NCBI GenBank assembly: GCA_946406115.1
Contig: OX291542.1
Coordinates: 3,868,959-3,932,958 of the forward strand
Direction of reading: 5' to 3'
DNA length: 64,000 nt
Origin: Apoda limacodes
Lineage: Eukaryota; Arthropoda; Insecta; Lepidoptera; Limacodidae
The translations under genes were made by a program, and so were the position numbers. The number at the start of each line of letters is the position of its first letter. The stretch's first letter is position 1. The notes under the pieces were generated by a model. It searched no databases. It saw nothing but the letters and a program-made list of their open reading frames with translations, and was not told the origin of the DNA. Shown piece by piece: positions 23,082-34,300 of the stretch.

Positions 23082-26000
23082 TTATCTTCCTAGCCCCAGG
23101 GTTTCGGCGATTTTACCAAAAAAGTCTGTAAAGTAAAAACGTAATTATAAATTAAAATATTATTAATTGTAATCGCATGAAAGCGACACTTAATTGTGTA
23201 AGTTTAAGTTTTTATTGAATTAATCACAAAAAGTAAACAAAGAAATCGTTTGAATCGACATTATTTACCTTTTCCTGAATCTTTTGATCCACCTGAAATA
23301 AAAAAGCGTAAAATTATAAAAAAAGCTTTTCAATTTTGACAGAAACTCAGAAACTCTAAATGTTTTTGCTATACCACTTTAGCTATTGGTTTTCTAAAAA
23401 CGTTGCAAAAAGTTTGGTACTACATACATACAAAAATATCAGATATTCCAAACGAATTTGGCATACAAAGACGATATTCTTAATTTTCTATTTCATAGCC
23501 ATAGAGTATCATTTGTTACTTCAAAAATGACGGAATTTTATACTAACTTTTAACCTCTAATTGTATGATTATGGGAACACATGGTGCTTTGTACCGCAAC
23601 GGGGCCGCGCCTTACGCACAAAACAAACGCAACCTGTTTTTTGTTTTCTGGCAACACTCAACTCTGTGGTTTTCATTAGTCTACAGAATTAAAATAACTT
23701 ATTTTTCTCTCAGAAAAGTGTTTTGATTTTATACATTTAATTCAAAATTACGCTTGTATAAAAGTGTAAGTGCCAGTTACATTATAGTAAGGACAAAATT
23801 TTGGACTCAGGTTGTGTTTTTCTATTTGCATTATAATATTTTAGACAGATTGACTTGGTCCATAGAGATACAACAATAGTATTGAATTGAGGTAAGTAAA
23901 CTTGTTCCTTTCAATTGTACCTGTCATCATTTTTTCTAGCACAAAAGCGCTATACGTTACGGCACACTAAATTACCTTATATATTTTTTTTTTGCATCGC
24001 CCGTGTTCCTGCAGTCTTAGTGTGGTCTATACAGAGACAATAGAAAGAGACCTAATGCTTTGGTATGGGTTGTGACTTGTGTTGACACTTTTCTTTTTAA
24101 ATTCAGAATTCTTTGAACTTATATTATTATATGAGTCTTCGATATATATAACCATAAAGTCTAGTCTACTAATCCTGGAGCGGCTACCGAGGAAGGATAG
24201 CTGCGTAAGCGTCGCCAATATTCGTTTTTACTTAATTAGGGGGGGGGGGGCGCTTGTTGTGTGTTAGTCACCGACTTATTTTTGCTTCCGGTGACTTAAG
24301 GCAGTTTTTTCTTTGCTCAACGGTTTAGTTGAAGAGGTAACGGTACGTATGTAGATTGGACGAGGTATTTTTTTAAGAAGACAAATTGCCTTTTTGTGGC
24401 TTTTGGCATTTATTGGTTTAATTCAGCATTTATTTTTATTATCATTAATTTTAAAGGTACCTAGGTATTTTAATTTGGAGTAATACTTATTTATTAATCG
24501 ATTTAATTTTAGAAAACAAGAATCTTTCTTAATAATTCAATAATATAAAAAAATATCTCATATACAATAAGGTTTTATATAAGACTAACTTCAAATTAAA
24601 TAAATGAATGGTTGCAGAGGTTAGTCATCATCTGACAGTAAAAATTCTAAGCTAATTTAGGACGATAAAGGTGAATATAATATATATGTGTGTATGTGTG
24701 TATGTATCAACCCGATAGTTTAGCTCTAAATTAAATAGTATTGTTATTGTTGCAACATCTGCTTTACTTTCACTAATATTTTAAAAATAAAAACAAACCA
24801 AGTGCGAGTCGGACTCGAGCACCGACGGATCCCACAGAACTAACACTATTAGCGTTTTAAGTTTAAAGCTTGTATGTATTACCGTTTTTACGATAGACCA
24901 AAAACCACAACATTTTTCTTGTACGGAAACCCCTTAATTTTTTTTTATTATTTGTAAGGAATTCTGGTAAAGTAACAATACGTATTCTCTCAAAATGTCA
25001 AGCTTTTACCTACTTTAGCTTAAAAGATAGATTGCTCTTTAAAAGTCGAATAGACAGATAGCGTATCGAGACCTATTACCAAAGTAGGTCCTTTTAGTAC
25101 GGAGCCGTAAACGTTGGGTCCAATCAAGTTATGCGTCGCAAATAAAAAGAACACAAACCTGCTTTATCACCTCCACTTCCACCTATATAAAAATTCTCAG
25201 ATTAATTTAGTTTTTAAAAAAACCGGCCAAGTGCGAGTTGGACTCGCGCACCGAGGGTTCCGTACCTACCACCATTTATGTAATCTACAAACACAAACAG
25301 AAATATTTTTATATTTCAGTTGATTGAATGAAAGGTAAATTGCGGTTTACGATTTATGACGTTTTAGAAAAAAACTACTTACTAGATTAAACGAGTTCAA
25401 ACAAATTTTCGGTGGAAGGTTTTATAGTAATGTACATCATATATTTTTTTTAGTTTTATCATTCTCTTATTTTAGAAGTTACAGGGGGCGGGGACACACA
25501 TTTTACCACTTTGGAAGTTTAAAAAAATGTTTAGTTTGATGAAAAAAAAATTTTTGAGTTTCAGTTCTAAGTATGGGGAACCCCAAAAATTAATTGTTTT
25601 TTTTCTATTTTAGTGTGAAAATCTTAATGCGGTTCACAGAATACATTTACTTACCAAGTTTCAACAGTATAAGTCTTAGAGTTTCGGAAAAAAGTGGCTG
25701 TGACATACGGATGGACAGACAGACAGACACGACGAATCTATAAGGGTTCCGTTTTTTGCCATTTGGCTACGGAACCCTTAAAAAACGACTTATGTTGATT
25801 AAAAATTTAAAAAACTTAAAAGCATGTTTTCTTTATCACTTACATTAAAAAAAAAAATTAAATATGTAAAAATCGTACAAAAATAATAATTGAGATACAA
25901 AACGTAAGAATTGAAGTAACCAAACTATTACAAAAATAAAAAAATTTATACGTACCACCCTTGCCTTTGTCTTTATTGCCTGGAAAATAAAACCAAATTA

Positions 26001-28429
26001 AAATTATGCACCTAACTATATAGTTTCGAAAAACATAAAATAATACAAATCACAATAATAACTATAAGCAAATTCAATTTTATTTGTATTATGACATAGG
26101 ACTAAACTGGCGACCAAAACACCTATTTTGTTATTTGTCAGTGAATGCGATACACGACGTTATTCTTTGTGGAATTTGGTAATGCAATCAATTTTTTTTA
26201 ACCAATGGAATAAATTGGAAAATTACGGCTCGATGATATTTTTCGACAGTGTATCACTATCGAAGGCGGAGTAACTTTGTCGTAAGTACTTCAAAAACGG
26301 CCTTTAAGGTCATACGTCGGTCACCCACTTAAGAAAATTTAAAAGGTCGTTAACGACGTATCTAGGTACTTTAAGTTTGTTACCATTTATTTTACCTTAA
26401 CTTAGCTTTGTTAAGTTATATTGATATAAAATTCTCTGTTTTGTTTTCGGAATGAAAATTGTAGGTAGATTTATAATTTCTAAACAATTAAAAAAAAACT
26501 GTTAAAAAACCCAATGTTGTACTTCAGCGTGTGACCGGCGCGGCTGTACGTTACTTTTTACGTATATTTCTATCCCATTTGTGTATAAATAAATATCTTG
26601 CTTTACGTTAAACCTTATTTGTCAATTTCAATTACCCAATGGTAGGAGCCCGTCACCGTGGACATCGGTGACCATCACCAGCTAAAACAAAGAGAAAAGT
26701 AAATTAATTTAATATATTTAACAAGTTAAATTTATATATAACGACAAAATGGGCACGAAAAAAAATACAGTAAATGAAGAAATGTCACATATAATTCTTA
26801 CAATAAAAATAGGTTAAGGTAGCTGCCTATGTATATTCTATATATATTCTGGTTATATAGTTACGACTTATATATTGTTTAATTAAAAAAAATAAAGTAA
26901 CTATTAAAATAATTTAGTTTCATTTTCAATTTTTTCGGTCATCACCTTTTTTGTTTACATTACAATTTATTACAGTGTGACAATATATGTCACACCTATC
27001 CGCATTAAAAGATTTTTTTTGCGTGGGCCACGATTTAAATTGAACATTTATAAAAAAATATAAAATTCAACTCCGTCAATGGATAAACTTTATATATATC
27101 TACCTATATGTATGTATACATGATTACATGAATCTGGTAGTGAATACCTGGTGTAACCAAATAGGGGTACTAAGCGGGCATCTTCAGCATGTGTTATAAG
27201 TATGTAATCACTTAACACAGGCATTAGGTCCAAATTCTATAAATTAAAAAATACAATAACATGTTTTTTCTTTTTGAAATAGAAAAGTGACAACCCTATA
27301 ATCTCCTCCTCAGGTACATGTTCCGCGACAGAGTAATTTTCCATCGTCCTTTGTCTTGAATCATGTTGTAATGGCTTTTTCTAAATGCTTAGAATACCCT
27401 TAATTATCCCTAATCTGTCATGCCCCGTATTGTAATGCAAGAATGACCTCGACACATAATAACCTATTTTAACAAAACAAAATGTCCTTAACGCGAAATG
27501 TCCTAAATGCAAAATATCCTAAACCTAAAACATCTTAAATTCAGTTTCCTATACACGGAGCTTACTAAAACGTAATTTTATATAAATCAAGTCGGAAAAA
27601 AGGAAATACAATACCTTCACGTTGCAACAAGTCATTTAAACAAATTATATGACTTAATTCGACATTTGAAAAAATAAATAAATGTATGAACTCTATGATG
27701 AGGTTTTCGTTAGGTGATAAGATATATATAACAAATATAAAATTATAGGTATTTACGGAATACTCATATATTCACTTCGGTACACAATTTAAATCCTACT
27801 AATATTATAAATGTGAAAGTTTGTATGTCTGGATGGATGTTTGTTACTCAATCACGCTTCAACCACTGGACGGATCGGGATAAAACTTGGCATACATATA
27901 GGTTAGGACCTGAAATAGCATATATGCTACTTTTTATCCCTAAAAGTTCCTGCGGGAATAACTATAACATAGTTAAACGAACTATTGCTGCACGTATATC
28001 ATGCTATAGCAATTCATGCGTATAACTTATCAATTAATTAATTGGAGTTAATTAAGGAGTTCCACGCCGATAACCGAATTAAGGATGGGCGGTTTTAATA
28101 AATTTTTCAGAGCAACTATGATTCCAAGTGCAAACTTAAAAAGGTGAAGTAAAATCCCATAAATATGTCAATTTATTAAATTTAGCATAATCACTGTTAA
28201 CCCTAAGGTTAACTAAACTAGGGTTGTGCCGAGTACTATAGCAATCTTTAATTTCTAAATATTACGTCTAAAATAGTAGGTCCCTACGAAAAAAATGCAG
28301 AATTTAAATTTGTAGTAACAAAAAAAGTATCCGATTAAATAAAAAAAATTACACATAAAGATTCAAATTTCACACGTCAATACTTACCATTACGACAACA
28401 ATGCAAAATATCAAAGCAATTTTCAACAT
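23082..28429 (-). CDS. Gene A: 67-aa secreted Gly/Lys-rich protein with three 24-nt microexons
   Basis: Exons: 28429-28388 (MLKIALIFCIVVVM, phase 0), 26681-26636 (LVMVTDVHGDGLLPL, phase 1), 25979-25956, 25182-25159 and 23292-23269 (each exactly 24 nt, phase 1 to phase 1: GNKDKGKG, GGSGGDKA, GGSKDSGK), and 23125-23082 (DFFGKIAETLGLGR, stop). Residues 1-23 form a signal peptide ending DVHG. The middle is Gly/Ser/Lys/Asp-rich and disordered-looking; the end is a short amphipathic segment like the ends of genes C, D and E. All acceptors are good (TTTCAG, TTCCAG, ATATAG, TTTTAG). Donors are GTAAGT, GTAATT, GTACGT, GTTTGT and GTAAAT, so some are weak. The microexons look like tandem duplicates of one exon, each removable without frame change. 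Intron 3 contains a complete dispersed repeat (25215-25785). Further microexons may have been missed. Function is unknown; secretion is inferred. Confidence 0.75.
24785..25110. repeat. Partial GCCAAGTGCGAGT element
   Basis: It starts with AAACCAAGTGCGAGTCGGAC and has GGATCCCACAGAAC in place of the usual GGTTCCGTAC. It ends near ACGGAGCCGTAAACG. It is a diverged copy adjoining the complete one to its right, in intron 4 of gene A. Confidence 0.55.
25215..25785. repeat. GGCCAAGTGCGAGT dispersed element, complete copy
   Basis: It begins AACCGGCCAAGTGCGAGTTG and ends with ACGAATCTATAAGGGTTCCG, then GGCTACGGAACCCTTA. A (GACA)n run precedes the end. Partial copies are at 1573, 10536, 24797, 54410 (inverted) and 61020 (inverted). 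It sits in an intron of gene A. No coding capacity is apparent. Confidence 0.75.
27795..28090. repeat. CTACTAATATTATAA dispersed repeat
   Basis: It begins CTACTAATATTATAAATGTG, has CTTCAACCACTGGACGGATC and ends near CGCCGATAACCGAATTAAGG plus ATGGGCGG. These are the standard parts of a lepidopteran repeat family that is also at 11445. A 70-codon frame through it is incidental. It lies in intron 1 of gene A. Confidence 0.65.
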
Positions 28430-28440
28430 ATTTTTTTTTA

Positions 28441-28452
28441 TTTGAAACTGTA
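28441..28452 (-). promoter_or_regulatory. Start-site-like element of gene A
   Basis: TACAGTTTCAAA on the minus strand lies between the TATA box and the ATG, at the position where genes B and C have ACAGTTGAATTC. Only ACAGTT is shared exactly. Confidence 0.4.
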
Positions 28453-28479
28453 AGAATAGCCTCTAACTTCTGGCAACTA

Positions 28480-28485
28480 TTTATA
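28480..28485 (-). promoter_or_regulatory. TATA box of gene A
   Basis: AATATAAATAG on the minus strand, about 30 bases upstream of the start-site-like element and about 50 bases upstream of the ATG. Confidence 0.6.
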
Positions 28486-28499
28486 TTAAATGTGTATCA

Positions 28500-30850
28500 T
28501 TAGTTAGTGCCTACCGTTTTAATTCAAGACTAACTTAAGCTCGTGGTAATGCAAATAGATTTTTTTTCAATAGATAACTGCCTATCTATACCACCTTTTT
28601 TTGCTGCAGTTCTTGAGAGCAAATCTCAATTTATTTTTATTTAAAAACTGGTTAAGGTAACAAAAAAAAACCCACTCTCTTTTGTTCATGGTAGGGTAGG
28701 TTATAAATATTTTCTGATTCTGATATGAAGTATTATACAATAAAAAAGAATATTTAAATAATACAATAACCAAAATTGTTTTTATGTACTTATAATTTAC
28801 GAAAAATAAAAAAACAAGGTCAATTTTAACCCTTAAATAACTTCTAAATTATAGACAATACATATATATTACTTCATAAGTACCGGGGTAGCAGCTTTAA
28901 GTTGACATAGCTTTTTATTCTAGCGATGCGGTGGTAAAAAATAACACCGCGAGGCATGACCAACATGATCTCATTCAGTATACGCGAGTTCGTAATGTTT
29001 CTCATAGATTTAAAAAAAAACAGATGGCGCTGTTTTTGCTAGTATTGAAAATCTAAATTGTGAAAATTCTATATATCTATATCTATTTTTAATGGTTTTA
29101 GTATTTTTTGGACATTTCTTGAAACAAACAAACATAAACACCTACATCCTTTTTACATGATAAAAATTAAGTTTCGAAACAAGAACACGTTTATTGCTAA
29201 CATAACAATGAAAATGCACATTGTTGTATTTAATAAAGAACAAACACATACATAAAAGGTAAACGCGCACAGTAATGAATGTATGTATTGAATTGAAATG
29301 ATTACTTTACTACTTGTTAGTAAAAAGTGTATAACGCTATTTGTATAATAAAAGAAAGGAAACAATACAATAAAGGCAGGAAACAATATAATAAAAGTAC
29401 AAAAGAACGTGGTCGAGAATGGATTTAATACATAACTTATACTACAAATTAAATACATTGTTATGCTGTTAACATTAACTAAACCCAACTGTTAGCATTC
29501 AGATTTTAGATTATAAGGTGTGGCGATGAACTGACTGCTCCCCAGCAGCAATGCGATCACAGAAAATGGTCATGGGTAACTCTGTAAAGCAATGACCTAC
29601 TCAGTAGAATGTCATTCTTTTAATTAATTTAATAAAACACAAGCATTAGAATATAATTATCAAGGTGAAGTCTTCTATCGGTCTTGAACATAAAAACGCC
29701 GCTTTTGAGTTTGGACTTGACAACAATTCTGATAACTGCAGATAACTGGAAAAGGTCATGTCCTAAGTATGTGGAACTACACTAAATAGGGTTTCTATGC
29801 TCGTGAAACTCACAAATTTCTCTAATCCAAAATTGGATTGAAACCGGATCGAAGGTTTATTATATCCACTCGGAGTCATTAAAGAAATAGTGCGGTGTGG
29901 TTTCAGAAAAACTTCCTGCCGCGAACGCTTATGTTGTGGAAGAGCACCCTGCCAAGGTTTTCTCTAAGGACTACAGTATGGGGTTCTTGAAGAAGGTATT
30001 TATTAGATTTTTGAAGGGTTGGCAACGCGCATAAAGCCACGTTTTCATTCATTGTCAACTTTGGTTGAGCAATAGTTGATCCACATTGTACTGGATCAAC
30101 ATCAATGTGACTGAAACCATATCTAAATCAAACTCTCTGTCGTGTCAACACAGTCAGTCAGTTGAAAAATATTGTTCAAGGAAGTTCTGTTGTTGTGTTA
30201 TATGTCTTTTTGCTTTTGTAACTTATCAAATTATACCTATTATATTGGTGACCTACACTACGTATTAAAATGTATTTTTATTTCCATATATATTTTTTTT
30301 AGTTAGTTTTTTAGTTATTGTTTTTTAAAGCTTAATGCATAAATACTGGTGTTTACATTATTTTATCCTATACTAACTAAGATTAATGTGAAAGTATGTT
30401 TGTTTGCTTTTCCTTTGCGATCAAAGTTCACGTCACAACCAATCAGCAGGGTGACTTGGTTTTTATGGTTAATAACGGGACCCTATTACTAAGGCTCCGC
30501 CGTCCGTCCGTCTTTCTGTCCATCTGTCTCCAGGCTGTATCTCATAAACCATGATAGTTAGACAGTTGAAATTTTTACAAAAGATGTATTTCTGAATAAA
30601 ATAAATATTTAAGGGGGCTACTAAACAACAAACGTGGTTTTTTTCCTCATTTTTGCTTGATATTGATAACATCAACTAGAAGACGCTTGAACACTTTAAA
30701 AATAAATAAAACTTAATAAAAACAAAACAAATATTTAAGGGTGACTCTCATACAACAAATATTTAAGGGTGGCTCTCATAAAAACCTATTTTTTTTGCCA
30801 TTTTTGTAGATAATGGTAAGGAAACCTTCATGCGCGAGTCTGCAATTATT
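28500..30850. other. Intergenic stretch between genes A and B, mostly repeats
   Basis: No gene is supported. The 111-codon frame at 29153-29488 (minus) is hydrophobic, low-complexity AT-rich sequence without signal or splice context. A repeat related to 15990 lies at 29925-30010 (AAGGTTTTCTCTAAGGACTA), and a GTCCGTCCGT-type block at 30470-30640. A 28-bp duplication (ATATTTAAGGGTG, CTCTCATA) lies at 30733-30781. Confidence 0.5.
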
Positions 30851-30854
30851 TGGG

Positions 30855-31055
30855 CATTATATACAGCGCCATCTGGTCAAAAGTTAAGCAACGCTTGTAC
30901 TATAGGTACCAGACAAGGGATACAAATACATGCATACTTTTTTGTAAACATATATATAAAAAAACACCCAGACTCAACTTCAAGTCAAACACAAATTTCA
31001 TTACGTAAATATTTGCCCTGTACGGGAATTGAACCCAAGCTTTTCAACTAATTAA
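30855..31055 (-). repeat. SINE-like repeat with tRNA-type B box
   Basis: It contains CAGCGCCATCTGGTCA, then CACCCAGACTC and GGGAATTGAACCCAAG. On the minus strand the end reads GGGTTCAATTCCC, a pol III B-box-like motif. The same blocks flank the Tc1 element at 61425-61520 and 63418-63545. Confidence 0.6.
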
Positions 31056-31317
31056 TAAATTATTTTACTATCCACAGAGCCTCGGAGCCGCGAGGCTCGT
31101 TAGAAAAGAGAGGCACACGAAATAACGTAGACTTCTTTTTATTCCGGCTATTCAAGGAGTTCCTGAGTAGGAATCCCAAGTTGAACACCAAGTCTCGAGC
31201 TGGTAAAAGCCAGCTGATGGTATGTCATATTGTATTCGTGGTTTTTACTAAAACATCAATAACTATAGATCTAATATTTTTCATCACATAAAATAACTAG
31301 TAATGGTTTATAACGTT

Positions 31318-31323
31318 TTTATT
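31318..31323 (-). terminator. Poly(A) signal of gene B
   Basis: AATAAA on the minus strand, 24 bases after the stop codon. Confidence 0.65.
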
Positions 31324-31347
31324 TAAAAATATTTACATTTCATTATA

Positions 31348-34300
31348 TTAGTACAGGCACATCCTCGTGTAACACTCAGCTACTGTAAAAGAACATAATA
31401 AGACTTAAAAACTTATATAGGATATTTTTTGCGTAGTAAAATTATGAAACTTATAAGAGATTAAAAGTACTTAGTATTCTTTTATTAAAAAAAAACTTGC
31501 TATGCTAAACTATGCTCCTCTAAATCTTGAACAGATTAGCTCATTTAAGTTTACGTTACATCGAAAAGAGATAGACACAGCTGTTTCTGACTGTGACTTT
31601 TAGCATATGCATGATGCGAAGAGCCACAGCTTACCTTTAACTAATTATAATTATGGAAGTCATTTAAATGACAGTTAGTTTATCTACAAGTCAGCGCTTG
31701 CATATCTATTGCTTTTATACTCACATCCTCTATGTTCCGTGGTTAAGAAGGCGATAATGGTAATAAACAGAGACACTGTTTACGAAATAAATGTTTTTAT
31801 ACACACTTTTTCATATCAACAAGGTGGCAAACAAGCTGATACCACAAAATAAGAAATAGTACGGTCCGCGTTATGTTAAACAAGCATCGTATCCTAAAGA
31901 CGATTTTTGTTAAAGTATTACTAACTTACCAATTTTTATATGTTGATTCAAAGTTTGTAATCCTACCCATTCAGTAGCTTTGCAAAAACATTGATTAAAC
32001 TACCTGCAAATCACAAAAACGTTTTTTTTATAAATTTTGTTAAAATAGTTTCTAAGATTGAAACAAAACATTTTTGGCATGAATTTGATTAAGATTGCAG
32101 TTGCTGCTTAAATCATCTAAAACAGATCGAGTAAAATCATCAAATACGTGCCTATTGCAAACCATAACGGTTTCACTAGTTTACAAATAAAATTACTAGT
32201 TCAGCCTTTTCCAAAACTTTGTGAGCAAAGCTGGTGAAAAAGCTATTAAACTTTACCTAAACGGCCATTGCTAAACGTAGGCTTATATTATTTCTTTCTT
32301 CTGCAACGCTTTTTGCCTTTTTTGGGCACCGGGTGCAAATTCATAGTAATTGCCTAGTTAGTTAGGAAAGCGTGAATAGGTGCGTGAGTATAGGGGCCTG
32401 ATTCTCGTGCTAATAGAGATAATCTCAAATTCGAGATACGTTTAATTGATTTACTCACGGCTTGTTAATCACGGTGACTGTTTTAGTCATGCATGCATGC
32501 AGCAACAGCCATGAGTTAATCAATTAAACATATCTTGAATTCGAGATTATCTCTTTCAGCACTAGAATCAGGCCCCAGGACACAAGTCAGGAGAATACTG
32601 TTTAAGCACTACTGCTGGTATACCGTCAGGTCTACTCGACTTATGAACGCCCAAAAAAAGCAACTCCAGCCGGATATCCCGCTGTGTTATGGAGATTTCC
32701 GACATGGTTTGACCACACCACGCTAAAATAGGTGGTACGGCGTCTTCGACGTTCAAATTCTATTTTGAGGCAAAGAGTCAAAGGCACCATCGATTTTCCA
32801 TCGGTAACGACGACTGGCAAAATTTTTCTTCGGCAGCTTTAGCATGTGATCAGAAAGTGCGACTCCCTGAGTCCTTGCAAGTCGCCCAAAAAACTACAAC
32901 TATAGTAAAACTTATTAATATCCATACGAGTATAAACAACAAAAAGTTGATAGATTACAGTAAATTAATGTCTTTGAAATTGTTTTATGGTTTCGGCATT
33001 TTTCACTTATCCTTTAGTAAATAGTTTTTCATGTGTTATTGTACTTACTACCATGGCCTTTTCCAGAACCGTCAGAGCCTTTAGTACCGCCAGGGTTGAC
33101 AGTACTTCCAGGTGTTTCGGTGCTCTCAGGTGTTCCAGTGCTTTGTGGTGTTCCAGTGCTTTGAGGTGTTCCAGTGCCACCAGTGCTCTCAGTACAACAA
33201 TCGTCTACAGTACATAGAATAAACTAATTAGGAGTAACAATTAAACAAGTAGTTTAACTTTCTAACACTATTAAATACAATATTTTTTTACATTATGATG
33301 TCTTCCGCCATAAAGACTGTAATTCTACAAATTTTAGGGACTATCGCTAGAACGTGGTCAAGGGTCATCTGTAATAAGAACCACAATGTATTTTATCAAA
33401 TCTAAATAAAATATGATTTTAAATTCTGTAAAAACAAACATAATAAAACCGTCCGAAAGAAGGAACCGTCCTTCTTGCTATTTTATACATTAGTGATCCG
33501 TTAATGACACTTTAATTTAATTTTTGATAGTATTGCATTAAAGGTAATGTTTTGTTTAATGTTATTTAATAGGTAATTTATTGTAGTTTGTTAAATTATT
33601 AAATACAACAAGAATAAATAAGTTTTAAGTATAATTTTTGTTCTAAGAATTTTAAAATTGGCATGGTGCAAATTCGGAACGCACATTAAAAAAAAAGACG
33701 AAGAAAAGAAACATTTATTTGGAATTATGTAGTAGATACATAATTTTCGTTGTTTTTACTATAAAAGTATTAGCTTTACCAAATATAATTAAAGTTAATA
33801 ATTAGAAAACATGAGTAACTCCACCACCTACTTAAAATACCTAAGTGTACCAGCGAAAAATAGGTAAGTATCTCTGAGCGTGCGATTTGTTGAAAAGGCG
33901 CTGAACCTATTTCAGAGACTAAAGTTTGTTTTTATCATGTTATTAACACTTAATTAAACTATTTAAATATTTTCCTCACTGTAGTGAGATGAAATTGTGT
34001 TTCGCACGGCTTGAATTTTTTTTGGGATTCATGTCTTAGAATCTCTCGCTTTGCTCGTGGGTTCAATCTTTAAAACCTTCAATTCAATATAGGCACTCAC
34101 GCTAAAAAGCAACTTTCTAGCCTTGCATAACAAATAACAATTTTTGACCGATCTGATTGCCAGACAACTATTAATATATTTACTGTATATTAAAAAACCA
34201 GACGTGTCGCGGGACACTCAGTGAGAACGATGTTCTTTACATTATGCATACATTATGTACTAGCTCAGTAAAAAACCTGATAAAAAAATGCACTAATAGA

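Noticed and set aside
29153..29488. 111-codon minus-strand frame rich in hydrophobic residues
   Set aside because: It is AT-rich low-complexity sequence with no domain, TATA, splice context or family resemblance. Chance frames of this length are expected here.
32535..32756. Overlapping 62-63 codon frames on both strands
   Set aside because: They overlap a foldback MITE and its flank, with no domain.
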